The notes under the pieces were generated by a model. The model had not been told where the DNA came from. It did no database searches and worked only from the letters and a program-made list of their open reading frames with translations. A stretch of DNA of 64,000 bases from assembly GCA_037783415.1 (NCBI GenBank), contig JAZGTN010000015.1, positions 1,364,001 through 1,428,000 on the forward strand. The letters are read 5' to 3'. Shown in pieces: positions 1-12,600 of the stretch (its first letter is position 1; every line of letters begins with the position of its first letter). This DNA is from Leptasterias polaris. Its lineage: Eukaryota > Echinodermata > Asteroidea > Forcipulatida > Asteriidae. The position numbers were made by a program, and so were the translations under genes.

Positions 1-1951
1 ATTAGCAAAACTCCATGAAAGTCAAGGAGAAGGCGAAAAGGCAGCAACGTTCTACACAAAATATGTTGAGCAGGCAGAGGCCATGGGGGTAAGCCAAACA
101 TTCATTCCTTCAAATATGATATTTGATATTTATTACTGAGAGAGGTTTGCGGTAACACCATGTTAAAATCTCTTGAGTACTGTTGGTTATTAAAAGAACC
201 GGTGGCTAACGACTCAACGTTTCGATCAGTATGCTCTGATCGTCTTCAGGAGAATATTTATTCATGTTACTCTTGTTGTTTGCTTGTTGATTTCTTTCTC
301 TCTTCCCATCTCAAGCTTAGTTTGCTAATATTTGCCTGTTTTGCATTGTTATTGTTTTCTACTTGCATCTATTACCATATTGCTTCTTTGTGTTTATCCT
401 TTGATATTGTTAACTTTGTTGTATATCTGTTCTTGATCTTTGTGATATGGAATATGGAATATTGTTTTATTGCATTGAATAGATGCGAGAACTTGACAAT
501 TTGAAAAAAACTTTTTAATTGCTTGAATATTTGGCAGCAAATTACTGTATCTTCTCTTTGCAATTAATGATAATTTATGTAGCACTTCATCATAGTAAAA
601 GTAGATGTTTCATTTTAACCTGGTCTTACGATAATAGGTTTTATATTTTTAATGACTGTGTGCGCTGTTGTGTAACTATGGTGACGCTTTCTGTTTCTGC
701 TTCCACTTACTGCTTCATATTACTGTGTTTTATGATTATCCTTGCATTTACAATGCTCTCCGTTTTTATGTTTTTATTTTGATGTGAACATTTCTAATGA
801 GAAATATGTTTCATAACTGAATTTTATTGTTTTGTACTTTACGTTACATTTTCAATTTGTAATCTCTCCCAACTTTATATTGATTGACTTTATCGTAAAT
901 TTATATTATTTTTGTATCTGCATTTTGATAATAGATGCTTAGTTGTCAATATTAATTTTTAGTGCCTTTGTTCAGGTATGATGTTCTTCATACTTCAGAT
1001 AGTTATAGCACATAACAATGAAATATAAGAAGCGATTTCTTACAAAAATGTAGTTTCAAACAGTCTGATTTCCCATTTTTTGCTCTTGGAAAATTCAGAC
1101 AAATTTGCGATTAAAGCCTACACTATGTGAACATGTAGGTTGGCCTTTGTACTCAATAAAATATTCTTACTTCTTTCCAAGGACCAAGTATCATACCTGC
1201 TTTGTTTCATATTTGTACAATGTTTGGATTGGAGTTTTCCTGACCAACATGTCCATTTGTTCTTTATTCCTGACCTTAGACCGGCATGGTTGAAGAACAA
1301 TGTGATGCTTATAGATTCTTAGCAAACTATCATCTCAAGAAGCGTAACTTTGAAGAAGCAAGCAACTATGCTCATAAATGCTGTGAATACAATGAGGTTT
1401 GTATTCCTTGAAGACGATGAGAAATTAACAGTTTATATCCAAAAATGTACTTAGTATAAGATACTTTGTCTGAATTGTTTTAAACAGTATGCTAATCCAA
1501 TGTATATGTTACCTTTCTAGGTTAGAACAGTATTCCTGTTAACATGTGTAAACATTTTAACCGATATTTGTAACTTTCTTCATTGTAAGATGAGTGTCTT
1601 GATCACCTCCTTAATTAATGTACTCAGTACTCTTCCCAAAACAATATTTTTATCATTCTGGAGACTCTATAAACTTAGTTGTGAATTGTTTCCTTTGTAT
1701 CCAAATGTTTCAATGATTTTTTTAACCATAGATGAATTTGAAACATACTTTTCCTTTATTTCCAGACGAGAGAAGAAGGCAAGTCCATTCAGACAGAGAT
1801 ATCCCAGCTTCGTGCTAATGAAGAGGACTCCTCCAATAACATCAATAGAGGGGGTGATATTGGATCTATCACAAGACCATCCCAAAATATCAGCGATCAT
1901 CCCGAGATGTCTGGACAATTGTCTCCTATGAATCTGGCGTTTACTCCATGA
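1..1951 (+). CDS. CDC23: Anaphase-promoting complex subunit 8 (CDC23/APC8), last three coding exons
   Basis: CDC23 is a TPR scaffold subunit of the APC/C ubiquitin ligase, which drives mitotic exit in the nucleus and cytoplasm. Three exons join in frame: 1-88 (frame starts at base 2), 1280-1396 and 1766-1951, ending in TGA at 1949-1951. Each junction is GT/AG and phase 0. The first two exons encode helical TPR-type sequence (LAKLHESQGEGEKAATFYTK, then YRFLANYHLKKRNFEEASNY) resembling the last TPRs of animal CDC23. The third is a polar Ser/Asn-rich tail of about 61 residues that ends in LAFTP. Only the C-terminal 129 or so residues are present; the rest lies left of the window. The gene converges on FAM184. 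Possible poly(A) signals are AATAAA at 2449-2454 and near 2809. The family call is firm; exon edges come from frame and splice logic only. Confidence 0.88.
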
Positions 1952-3587
1952 TCCAGCCTGATTGATTTGAACCCCATGTACGGTTTTATGAATTTGTTAT
2001 AAATTAACCCACTCTCTTTGCCTGAACAAATCATGTGTAGAAATCATTCATTCATAACAACTGAATTAACAACATTCAGTCACCTGAGTTACTTTTTAAA
2101 ACAGTATAAGAATCTTAGGTTATGGCAGGAAATTGCAAGGATTATTCCTTGAAAATCTTGTTAAAATGAGGAATCAAAAAAATCCAAATCAAACCTCGAG
2201 CTACTTTGAAAAGTTGTAAAAACTGAAAGGATTACTCGAGTTAAGTTAAAATTACCAAGTTTCACCGCTTCGTAAATTCATGCTGAATATTTACATAACT
2301 TTCTTATAAAACATACATGTATTTTAGACAAACACAACATTGTATTTGTTTTGTTTATTGCCATGGCAAATGGACGGCATACAGTAATTTGGTTGGATTG
2401 GATAACAGAACGTTAGTAAATGTAGGGCATACATACTTTAATAATTGGAATAAATATAAATGGGAGACACTCCTCAGTGACTTAACTCAACCATCTTGAG
2501 GGAAACATAGTTTCAGAATGATTGTATTTTCTTTGTACGAAGACTGAGATATTGCTAGTAAAGTAAACTTGTTTAAAAGACACCATTGGTAATTGTCATA
2601 GACCAGTATTCACACTTTATGTGACCCAAAATGTCATGAAATAACAAACATGTGAAAGTTTACGTTCAATTGGTCAAAGTGATGTGCCAATCTGTTAACA
2701 TTTATATTTTCACTTACCAATGTAACATTTTTAGTCCAGATCTAAAAAGACAACTGTGAAATCCATTTACATGTACAGTTCTTTATTTTATTTGCATACA
2801 TGCACAAGAAATAAACCAAATGTTTCTTTATATCTTTTGACTCATTGATGTGATTTGTACACCAACATGGACCGAAGTCAGTTAATATATGTATTAAATT
2901 TACAAAGACGCTATAAAATTAATATTTCCTCACCACTCAAACTATTCACACGTTTGGTTAGACATTCACTATTTTTGTAAAATAATATAAATGTATATAA
3001 TATATAACTTACATATTTATAATTTACAGAAGCCTTACTTCAAAAATTAAATGCTGCATTTCCGTTAAACTGGACGGAATTAGTGAATCAAATAACACTG
3101 AATACCATAATCAAGGTTTGCAGAATTCACTCGCACACTATTGAACGATGGGGTTTCTACATTACTATTTTATCTCAAATTTAATGTACGGTACATGTAG
3201 GATTTATCATGCAGAATGTAAATTCTTGGAAGTGGTTTAGAGAGACAACTTCTTAGATCTGGATCAGCATAGAATCTTCTCAAGCTTCTTGGCTCTAGAT
3301 AAGTGTAGTATCATATTTACTGATTTACTGATGCTGTGGCGTCTTATGTACTGGTGAGCTATTTTAGTGTTAGTCTTCCAGATTAACCCAATTCATCTGA
3401 CATCTTAAAGTCCCTGTGTGTTATGCAGTGTTTACACATATACTTTGATAGACTTGAAAGCTCAAAGTGGGCGTGGCACCTCAAGTATTAATGAACTTCT
3501 TTGTCCTTGGTGGGCATGGTGAACTTCTTGGTGGGCGTGGCACCTCAAGTATTAATGAACTTCTTTGTCCTTGGTGGGCGTGGCACC
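1952..3587. other. Convergent 3' UTR / intergenic space between CDC23 and FAM184
   Basis: No coding signal is visible. AATAAA on the plus strand (2449-2454 and near 2809) could end CDC23 transcripts. TTTATT at 2782-2787 is AATAAA on the minus strand and could end FAM184. If the distal sites are used, the two 3' UTRs overlap by a few tens of bases. The stretch also holds a shortened MITE (2576-2738) and the 43-bp tandem repeats described separately. Confidence 0.5.
2576..2738. repeat. Internally deleted copy of the GTGTACAACATTGG foldback MITE family
   Basis: The segment runs from CCATTGGTAATTGTCATAGA through a block including TGAAATAACAAACATGTGAA to CTTACCAATGTAACATTTTT. The same blocks occur in longer copies at 28778-29116 and 49601-50252. 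Here the middle (the ACAGTGAAAA to CATCTTTATACC portion) is missing, leaving about 160 bp. Confidence 0.6.
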
Positions 3588-3616
3588 TCAAGTATTAATG
3601 AACTTCTTTGTCCTTG
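3467..3616. repeat. 43-bp tandem repeat that includes the FAM184 stop codon
   Basis: Three full 43-bp units lie at 3467-3509, 3531-3573 and 3574-3616, with a 21-bp shortened unit at 3510-3530. Each full unit starts GTGGGCGTGGCACCTCAAGT on the plus strand. The highest-coordinate unit overlaps the last FAM184 codons and its TGA, so the others are downstream copies of coding DNA. A further partial unit start (GTGGGCGTGG) follows at 3617. Confidence 0.9.
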
Positions 3617-6600
3617 GTGGGCGTGGTATCTGAAGAGGTTTCTTGGGATTGAGCTGTATATCATGAATGGGTGAATCAGGAAGTGGTACAAGTCTACTTG
3701 ATGAGGACCCGTTCACAGCCATAGTGTTGAGGCTTGGTGCACTCACGTAGCGTGGGGCCTCCCTCGTCTCGACTCCTTTCTTTTTCTGTTTGACAAGAAA
3801 CACAAAATCAATCAGTGGTGTTGACGTCAGATTTGCAGAATTGTTGAGGAATTCATCCCAATTAGAACCCTGCTTTCTGCATTCAGTGAGCTCGGCATGC
3901 TGATCCCATCATCCCACTATCATACTATCTTGTCTTTTAAGACCAACACAAAATATATATTTTAACAATACTACTACAATATCAGTTTGAATATCATCCT
4001 TGAAAAGTATCAAACCTTGCGTTAATTTGTTCTTTACAAATGTACAGTAGACTCTTGTTATAACAAGATCTCTAGGACTGGCCTAGGTACATTGTTATAT
4101 ATAGCCAGAAACTCAACTCACTCAAAGCAGGGATGAGATTCAGGACTTCAGAGTGTTGACTATTTTTCTGTCATTCGTGACTTTTTTGTTTCTTTGTTAT
4201 ACATTGAAGGATAGGAAATGATAGTAAGTTATACCTTATAAGCAAAAGGGTCAAGGACTCCTACATTGGGGGTCATGTTGAAGACTTTATTGAAGTTAGT
4301 TTCTCGATTGATAAGCTCCAGCTGGAAGTAACGTTTCTCATCCTGTGGACAAATCAAAATGACAAAATTTAATCAAATATAACAATTTACCATAAAATAA
4401 AATTCTGTATTTCTATATACATGATAAATGCAATAACTATGTCCAGCTTAACAGGAGTTTTATATTGTCAAAAGAGACGACAGATTATTCTTTTTTTTTT
4501 CCTTAGTTAGAGGACATCTAACCACTGGCAGAACTGTCAAGTCATCACAAAACCTACATGTCTATACAGGGTCACACAATGTGATTTTGTATGGGTCTTT
4601 GTTTTCAAAGATGCACTCCTGTTTTAAATTTAATGATCTTGTCAAGAATGAAACTTAAACTTTGAAATGACAATTTAATAATCCAGTAAAATGATTGAGT
4701 GAATTAATACAAAACCAACGTACCACAAGCTTCTGCATCATGGCTTCTTTCTCCGACATCATATCCTTGAGTCTGGCAATCTGCTCAAGGTCTTCTGGTC
4801 TGGAATCCCGGCTCTGATATCGCTCTTCTGCCTCCTCCAACCTAAAAAATCAATCAGCAAAAATTAATAACATAGTCAATTTACAAATTTTACATAATTT
4901 GTCTTTACAGGTTACTGTAAAATTGAATAAAAACAATTTCTGTTGTATACAAGACACTACCGTCTTAGTCCATCACACAACAATACTGTCTCATTCCATC
5001 ACAAGACATAAGTGCTTTCTCTGTTTAGGCACTAGCAAAAACCAATCACAAACAGTACACATCACTACATTTTAGCTGAGGACCTGTTTCTGCTTACCAA
5101 TACAATTCTAAGCTAAAGCTACCCATCTCTATAAACTTTGAATTCCAGAAACACTTTCAATGTTTGATACTCACATAATCTGTAGAGCAGAGATCTTATC
5201 TTTGAGTAATTCCTGGGCTCTGTTGAACTCTCCAAGCATACTCTGAGTTTCTCGTATGTGCTCTGCTGCTTGAGCATCCATGTCTTGGCTGTGAGCCTCA
5301 GTAAGTCTCTGCTCTTGCCTCCTGTTTGGATCAACCAATCAGGAATAAATCAAATGATGACATTAAGAATATTGTTCCATGTGGCAATTAATGGGGCAGC
5401 CATCTTGTATACCAAAGTGAGGGTTGGGAGGTGTTACTGGTATAGCAGACATTAGAAGGGGGTGTTGCCTTTGGATTGGGTGCTTTTGGCTAAAGATGTG
5501 TTTGTTCTGAAATAAGTATTGTTAGAAAGTTAATTTAAAAGTAGAAATAATTATTCACAAAAATAACAGCTGAAATTATGTGGTTTTTGTTTTAAAATTT
5601 CATGACAGAAAACAGTCGGCTATTTTGTAGAACCAAATTTTGACTCTAGAAAATGGCAGACCTCATGTTCCGCTAGTAGTATTTCAACAGGCAGTTTAAT
5701 GGTTTTTTTTATATCTACTGAATAACTACACTGTAGGTGTTTTTGTGCATAAACAACTCTTGGAAGAGATAAGCAGCAATTCCAAACTGCAACATCTTTA
5801 AGAGATTTGAAGGCAATGTGCCCGTTTAAGAGCAGCAGCCATTTTGCTCAATATTCAACCAAATCAACTTATCAAACTGAGGACAGATGGGCACAATAGT
5901 CTGATCCCTTTCTGATATATGAGATTCAGTATTCATTATTGGCATTGCAAACAGGGAACAAGACAAAGATTTATGGTGGTACGTTAATTCTAACACTGAT
6001 CCATTGGTCCAATCATGCGACAAGGCTTAAATAATTCAACCTCAGCCAACCATGTACTTTCAACATCTACCCATACCCTCAACTGACCTGAGATGTTCAT
6101 CAGCCTCACTCTTGACCTTTAACACCTCTTGACCTTTGAACTGTAACTCCTTAGTCAGTCTGGTGATCTCTTGTTTGACATCTTCAAGGTGTTTCTCGAC
6201 ATTGTCGATGTGTTTGTCTCGTTGCTTCACGTCTTCTTTTAACTCCTGCTCTCGTATCTTCATTTCTTTCTCCTATTATTATGTGACATTTAAAGATATG
6301 AGTTGTAACTGGTATCTTGAGTACTTTTACACAGAGTTGAATTCGCGAGGATTGTGCCAACGATTACCTGGGACCTTTTGTCACTGACGCAACAAACTGG
6401 CACATTGTGTACAAACACATTTTTTAGTTGTCAGTTTTTTACAAATAGTAATCATCAAAGCCTACAATTTCAAGAGCTTTACTTTTTAATTTACCAAAAT
6501 TATGCATGGTCACCTTTAAAGTTACAATGCTAGAAATCAGTATGTCACACAAAGATAATCAGGGTTTATTCTATAAGAAATACTTGAGTTCAGTCACACA

Positions 6601-9600
6601 ATTAAATTGTGGGTAAGATTGAATAGATTAGAGGCAGTGAACTAGAGACCAACCTGTTGTTGTTTGATCTCTATAGAACGTTCTAATTCCATTTTAGCAG
6701 CAGCCATCTGACCACGATGTGTTCTTGAGAGTTGGTCCATCTCAGCCATTTGTCTCTGGGTCAACTCTAACCTCAGCTTCTCTGTAATCACATTGTAACA
6801 ATAAGAAGAAGTTTTATTGCTATTTTTTTTTTAGCATGGTTTATATTTTACAGTGTACTTTTAAAATGCTTTTGCATGTGTGCTTGTATCTTTTTGACAG
6901 CATTGTGGTGGTCTTTTTATCTTTATTTCTATTGTGTGTTTTTGCTTATACTTTTCTTGTTTAATTTTCTTACTGAAATTGTTATTGTTATGCGCCCTCG
7001 AACAGGCTGGTCCTGGAGAGAGCACAATATAAATTCAATAAATAAATAAATAAATAAATAAATTAGTTTCAGGAAGAAGGGTTAATGTCTCTAATTGATT
7101 GATTTAGTCAGCAGCTCAGCTTACAGAGACATGAGGTAGGAGTGCTGCACGTTGATAGGAGTGCTGCACGTTGATAAAAGCAACAGCTTGATTTGATTTG
7201 AAGTGGTTTATTTACAGTAAAAATGTATAGGCCTATCTGGCCACAGACCCAGTTATAACATTTGTACAAAATAAGTCAAACAAGAAAATAAATACAACAA
7301 AAAGGGCTTAAAAAACAAAACCTGTATGTAAATAACACCTGAAAACAATGATGAAGATTACAACACTAATAAGTAATGTTAAGTATCAAAAAGCAAGTCT
7401 AAAAACTACAAGCATAGGCTCTTTTCAAAACCAAGACTAGGTCTCCAGCTTGGGCTCTGTTCGCATGATTGAAGCCCCACAAGGAATGCGCACATTTTTC
7501 TAAAAAAACATTTTTGAAAAGTGCCATCAACAAAATTAGGAACCAGACGAGAGAGGTTGAGCTATTTTCAAAATTTTGTGGCTAAGAAGAGTGTTTCAAC
7601 AATAGCTAGAAACTAAATAATTTGAAAAATACCACTTTTTGAAACAATTTTCAATATTTGATCTTCATCAACTGAATCTTACCCATGGCCTGTTTGTGTT
7701 GAGAAGAGGTCGAGTATTTATCAGATTGTCTTGATTTCTCTGCTTCATCTTGTAACGTCTCCATGGCATCCCTGTGGGATTTCAACAGCTCTTCCATCTG
7801 ATCTCTGTACTGGCTAGTTAGGCGCTCTTCTAATTCCTACAGGGGAAAATTGGAGGATGTACATGTAATTTATAAGCAGCACATTCTTCTACTGGACATT
7901 CAAAAAGAGAGGAAAGATTAAGTTCTCTGCATTGAAGTTGGATTGACTCACCTTTAAGGCTTCTGCTTTCTCCTGTCTCAACATTTCTCCTTCTTTATCT
8001 TTGTCTGCTTTGAGTAAGCTGATCGCTCTAGCATGTTCCTCTACGAGAGCTGCCATGTCAAATTTCAGTTTATTTAGTTTTTGGTCAGCTAGCCCCTGTA
8101 CCGTCACAAGCTCACTCTGGGTTTGCTCTGCTTTTGAAGATAAGGCATTTCTCAGTTGAGACACCTAAAATATAAAGTGTGTACAATAAGACTTTGATAT
8201 TATACATGTATGACACTGCATTGATTCTGAAAGATGCTTAATGTGGAAAACACAAACATTATTTTAACATTTGTATTAAACAATTGCAATTTTTAAATAA
8301 ATATTTATCAAAACTATTTAGAGGAATTTTTCTGGCTTCAGAAAATACAAGTTCCAATGTACATTCTACAATACTTTATACAGTCAAATATTCTTATAAT
8401 GAGTTTGACATTAGATTCTTGATTCTGTAGGTACAGTAGATGACTGATGTTGTACTGCGTAGTAAAGGAAGGAAACATTGACTGTTCATACCTCCTTAAG
8501 AAGCTGCTTGAGTTTGTTTTCCCATCCTATCCTAGATGCCTCTAGTTCTTGTTCCTTCATCAGAGCTAGCTGAGTCAGGCCGGCTTTCTTGTCTTCATTA
8601 TGTTGTTCATTTAACTCACTCTGAAGCTTGTCACATTCTTTCCTAAAATCAAGATCATAAATCGTCCAGTAAGTTGTCTATTAATAACTGGTTTTGAGAA
8701 CCCTAATGAGTCAAATAGTTTTCTTGATAAATGTTTCGGAATACTTAAGAATACAATTAACTCAGACGATCAAATCAAGTGAATGCATTCTACAGTCTAA
8801 ATGGTTGTTCACACTCAACCCCAATAAATGCCACGTAATTGTCAAGTTATACATATATTCCATGAACACTTCCTACATGTTGAGCACAGTTCAACCAAGA
8901 TTAATTCTACAAGGGAAACTGACTAGGTAAATTTTGTTGAACAAACAAATTGACGAGTAAATATATGAAGAAAAAAAAGTTGCATCCCTAAAGGTGATCC
9001 CCTCTGCTACTGCTTCCCAGGTTGTTTCGTAAACTTGGGAGTGATCCCTGGCTACACGGCAGTTACAGGTTGTATGGCTTCTGACTGGCACCCCCCGAAC
9101 AAAGATATTGACAAAATAGGAAGACTGCCAACATAGGGCTTTGATGTCTTTACTTGCTTTAGTCTTAATTTCAGTGTGACAACAATATAACAAAAATAAA
9201 AATAAATAAATAAAACAAATGGGGGGAACTCCCAGAATTTATCCTGTAAAACTTGATGACTTCTTGGCAGTAAGTGGTTAAGAACAGATAGCTCTGAATG
9301 TCTCCTTACCTGAGTGTATCAGTCCATTGTCCATCCAGATCTTTTGATAACTGGTTGAGTTTTGATTTCAATTCCTCTTTAGCCTCAGCCATCTTGGTTT
9401 CATGAGTGTGTTTTAACCTGTCCAATTCAGTCTAAAGAATCAAATAGATACAAGCAACAATAAACAGGTGATGTGATTAATAAAACTACATTTCCCCAAA
9501 AGAGCAAAAACACTTTGTTTTACATTGATTTGCTTCTTTTTGTGAGTTATATTGCACAAAGTGATTTTAAGCATGAATCTGTTAGTTGTTTGGGAAAAAT

Positions 9601-12600
9601 CAGAGTAATTTCTTGAAGGTTGTGAATTGTATTGTGTAATATGATTAGCAAGAAAGACTCTGCTAGGGTCCAAACGTCAGACCACTAACTATTTTTTGCA
9701 TTTATACCATAGGTCCTTTTGGTTTGTAAGCAGTTTGCAACAGCTAATTGTATTTTCTTAAAGTTGAATATAGTCAGATACAGATAGCGGCTTTTTGGTC
9801 TAAATAGGGACAGTTGCCAAGTGGGACTACAGACTGTGCAAGTCTTGCGTGGAACAAAAAAGGGGAACAATTAGAATCGCGCACACTTAAACCTCAATAT
9901 GGTTGGGACCAACTTGGTCCCGGAAGGTCAAATATGCACGAGACTTGCACGGTCTATTGCCATGTAGGACTGTGAAACATTGTTTTACATCATTGTCAAC
10001 AGGTTATTCATCACCCACCCTGAACATCAGACTCTGATTCTTTGATTCTCTCAGATCTTTCTGAACCGTCTCAAGATCTAATTTGAGTCCAGCGTTAGCT
10101 TTGGTCAAGCTGGTGATCTCGGAGGTAGCTGACCCAAGACCTTGTTTATTCCGATCAAGAATATCTTGAAGACGTTTACACTCTGCCTCAGCTGCCTCTA
10201 ATTTCTTCGTCAATTCTTCCCTCGTGCAGTCTAGTTGGGACTGGACGGCGTCAAGCTCGCTGGAAAGTCTCCGAGAAGTCTCTTCTAGAGCCTTCTCTAA
10301 CTCCTACAGAAGCAAATAAATAAATAGAATGGACTTTAATCGCAGAAACCTAAAGTTATTTTGAGCAATGAAGATATACAGAAAAGCACTAAACATTCCA
10401 GATGGAAAATCCACTTGACAGGAATTGTCGATAGTTTTCTGCTGAGCTCATTTCTGAGCTCATTTCTACTTAGTATACACAATTTATCTCCAAACAGATT
10501 TTGTGGTTGTATTGATTGGAATAAGCCTTGCGAAGAGACAATCTAATAGAATCCTTGCTACTCACCTCTCTCAGCCTGGCTAGGTCTTGTGCAGCAGCCT
10601 TGTTGGTTAACGCTCTCTCCTCTTTATGCTGTCTTTGTATTCTACCTGTCAATGCCTCATGATCTTTAGCGAGTCTTGTCCGTTCATCTTTACTGTTGTT
10701 TCTTGTAAGCTCAAGTTCCTTCTCATATTTCTCCTTCATGGTTTGTTTCTCGATTGATAACTCATCCAAAGCCTTGAGAAGTATCAAAACAATTGAAAAA
10801 TATTAATTACCCTTCAATATTTCTGAACATCCTTGCAAAGCTTTTTCTGCACACCCTTGTCACCCAAGTTGGGCGTGCCTAATACTCATTTCTTCAGTGC
10901 CATTCTGGCAATTAAAATGCTGTAGTTTCATTTCTCTTTAAATCAAATCAGTCGTCTTTCTTCCTGCATGGGCTAATTGTTCTGTGGTACAGCTAATATT
11001 AACCCTGACATTAAATCCTCCTGACCTCTATGCCCCAATCTTGCTGACCTCCATACCAACCATGCTCATACACGCACCTTTTCCAGAGATCGAAGCTGAC
11101 TACTCTGCTCCTGAGAGAGATTGTTCTTGCTACTCTCAAGACTCTGTCTTTCCTTCTCCATCCATTGAAGCTTGTCTTCTAGTTTGGCAAGAGATGCACG
11201 AAGGTCATTCATCGTTGATTCGTTACTCAATTTGGTGGCTTCCAGGGTACCAATCTTGCCTGTTATTATAAAAACATCGGAGCCTCGTGTTAAACAATGA
11301 AACTTCTTTGTTCACATGCTTCAATATTTAACAATAGTCACTTACAATCCAGACTTGTGGATACTGACAACATTGGAAAGTTTGCCCATGATTAGTTTGC
11401 CTTAGGAACCCATCAATTCAGGGAAACCTATGGGGTGGACTGTGGAGGATTTAAGACGAGTCTAACAAGAAACTCAAAGAAAGTTTGCTAAATTTACACC
11501 TGTGAATGAATAGCTGTTCATTTTGGGTTGAATTGAACATTTAAGACTGGAGAAGTTTGAGTAGGACACAATTATCAATCTTTGAGAAGGTCATAACTTA
11601 CTTGATTTCTTGATAAGATCTTTAGCCTGGTCTTGACATCTTTCTCTAGATGCTGCTAGTTCTCCTTGAATCTGCTTTAATTTGGTCATTGCTTGAGATG
11701 CATCCTGCTTTGCCTCAAGAAGCTGTAGGCAAGAAAAGTCATCTTAATATCAAGGATTTACCACAAGACAAAACACTGTCTGAACAGTCTGCATCAAAAT
11801 AATAACAGTTTTATGAACAAAACCTGTTTTTTTAATTGTGTTTATATCATTGAAAATTTCAGATTACCGCTAAAAACCTGTTTTAAAAATTTTGTTTATA
11901 TCATTGAAAATCAAATTACCGCTTTATATCGAAACACTTGACAACTTGTTTATGTTGGTAACATTTGGTACATGTTAAAAAGCAGACTTTTTTTAAATGA
12001 CTGCAGAAAAAAAAATGAAAGAGCAAAAAGTGTGAGAAATTAAATGCCTACATGAATTAATTGTAATAAATAAAGAGGAAAATGAAATTTAGAGGAAAAT
12101 GAAATTTAATGCTAGAAAAACGAAGGAAAAAGACTAGAATTATTTATTTAAAATTCAATTAATCAAGAAAGTTGTCCTTCCTTTACTATGATAAAGTCCC
12201 ATGAATGGTATTTGATTTCACATACATGATGGTTTGTTATTCTTTGAATACTCCAAGCCTCTCTATGTTTATATTTTCACTATCAATCATTGAAGCAAGA
12301 ACACTTAATTTCAGAGTGCCTCTAGGATTTCAACATTCTGTATTGGAAGGTTTAAGAGTTCGTTCACAGTTTATTATTTCTGCTCAGTTTCATTATTTTC
12401 TTACTTGTATCATAGTTTGCGTTAGAACATTCCACCAACCATTGAATCCACACAAAATTGTACATAATTATTGTAGTGTTGTGAAGCCCTGTCAGCATGT
12501 ATAAAAGGAATATGTTTTTGTTCACATTTAAGATTTATTTTTCAAGTCACCCTGAGAGTTAAAATAAACAGGATTAACATTTGTGCATGCATTGATCAAT

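Noticed and set aside
160..782. Small plus-strand genes inside the first CDC23 intron
   Set aside because: Short Phe/Leu/Cys/Tyr-rich frames from AT-rich intron sequence, with no motif.
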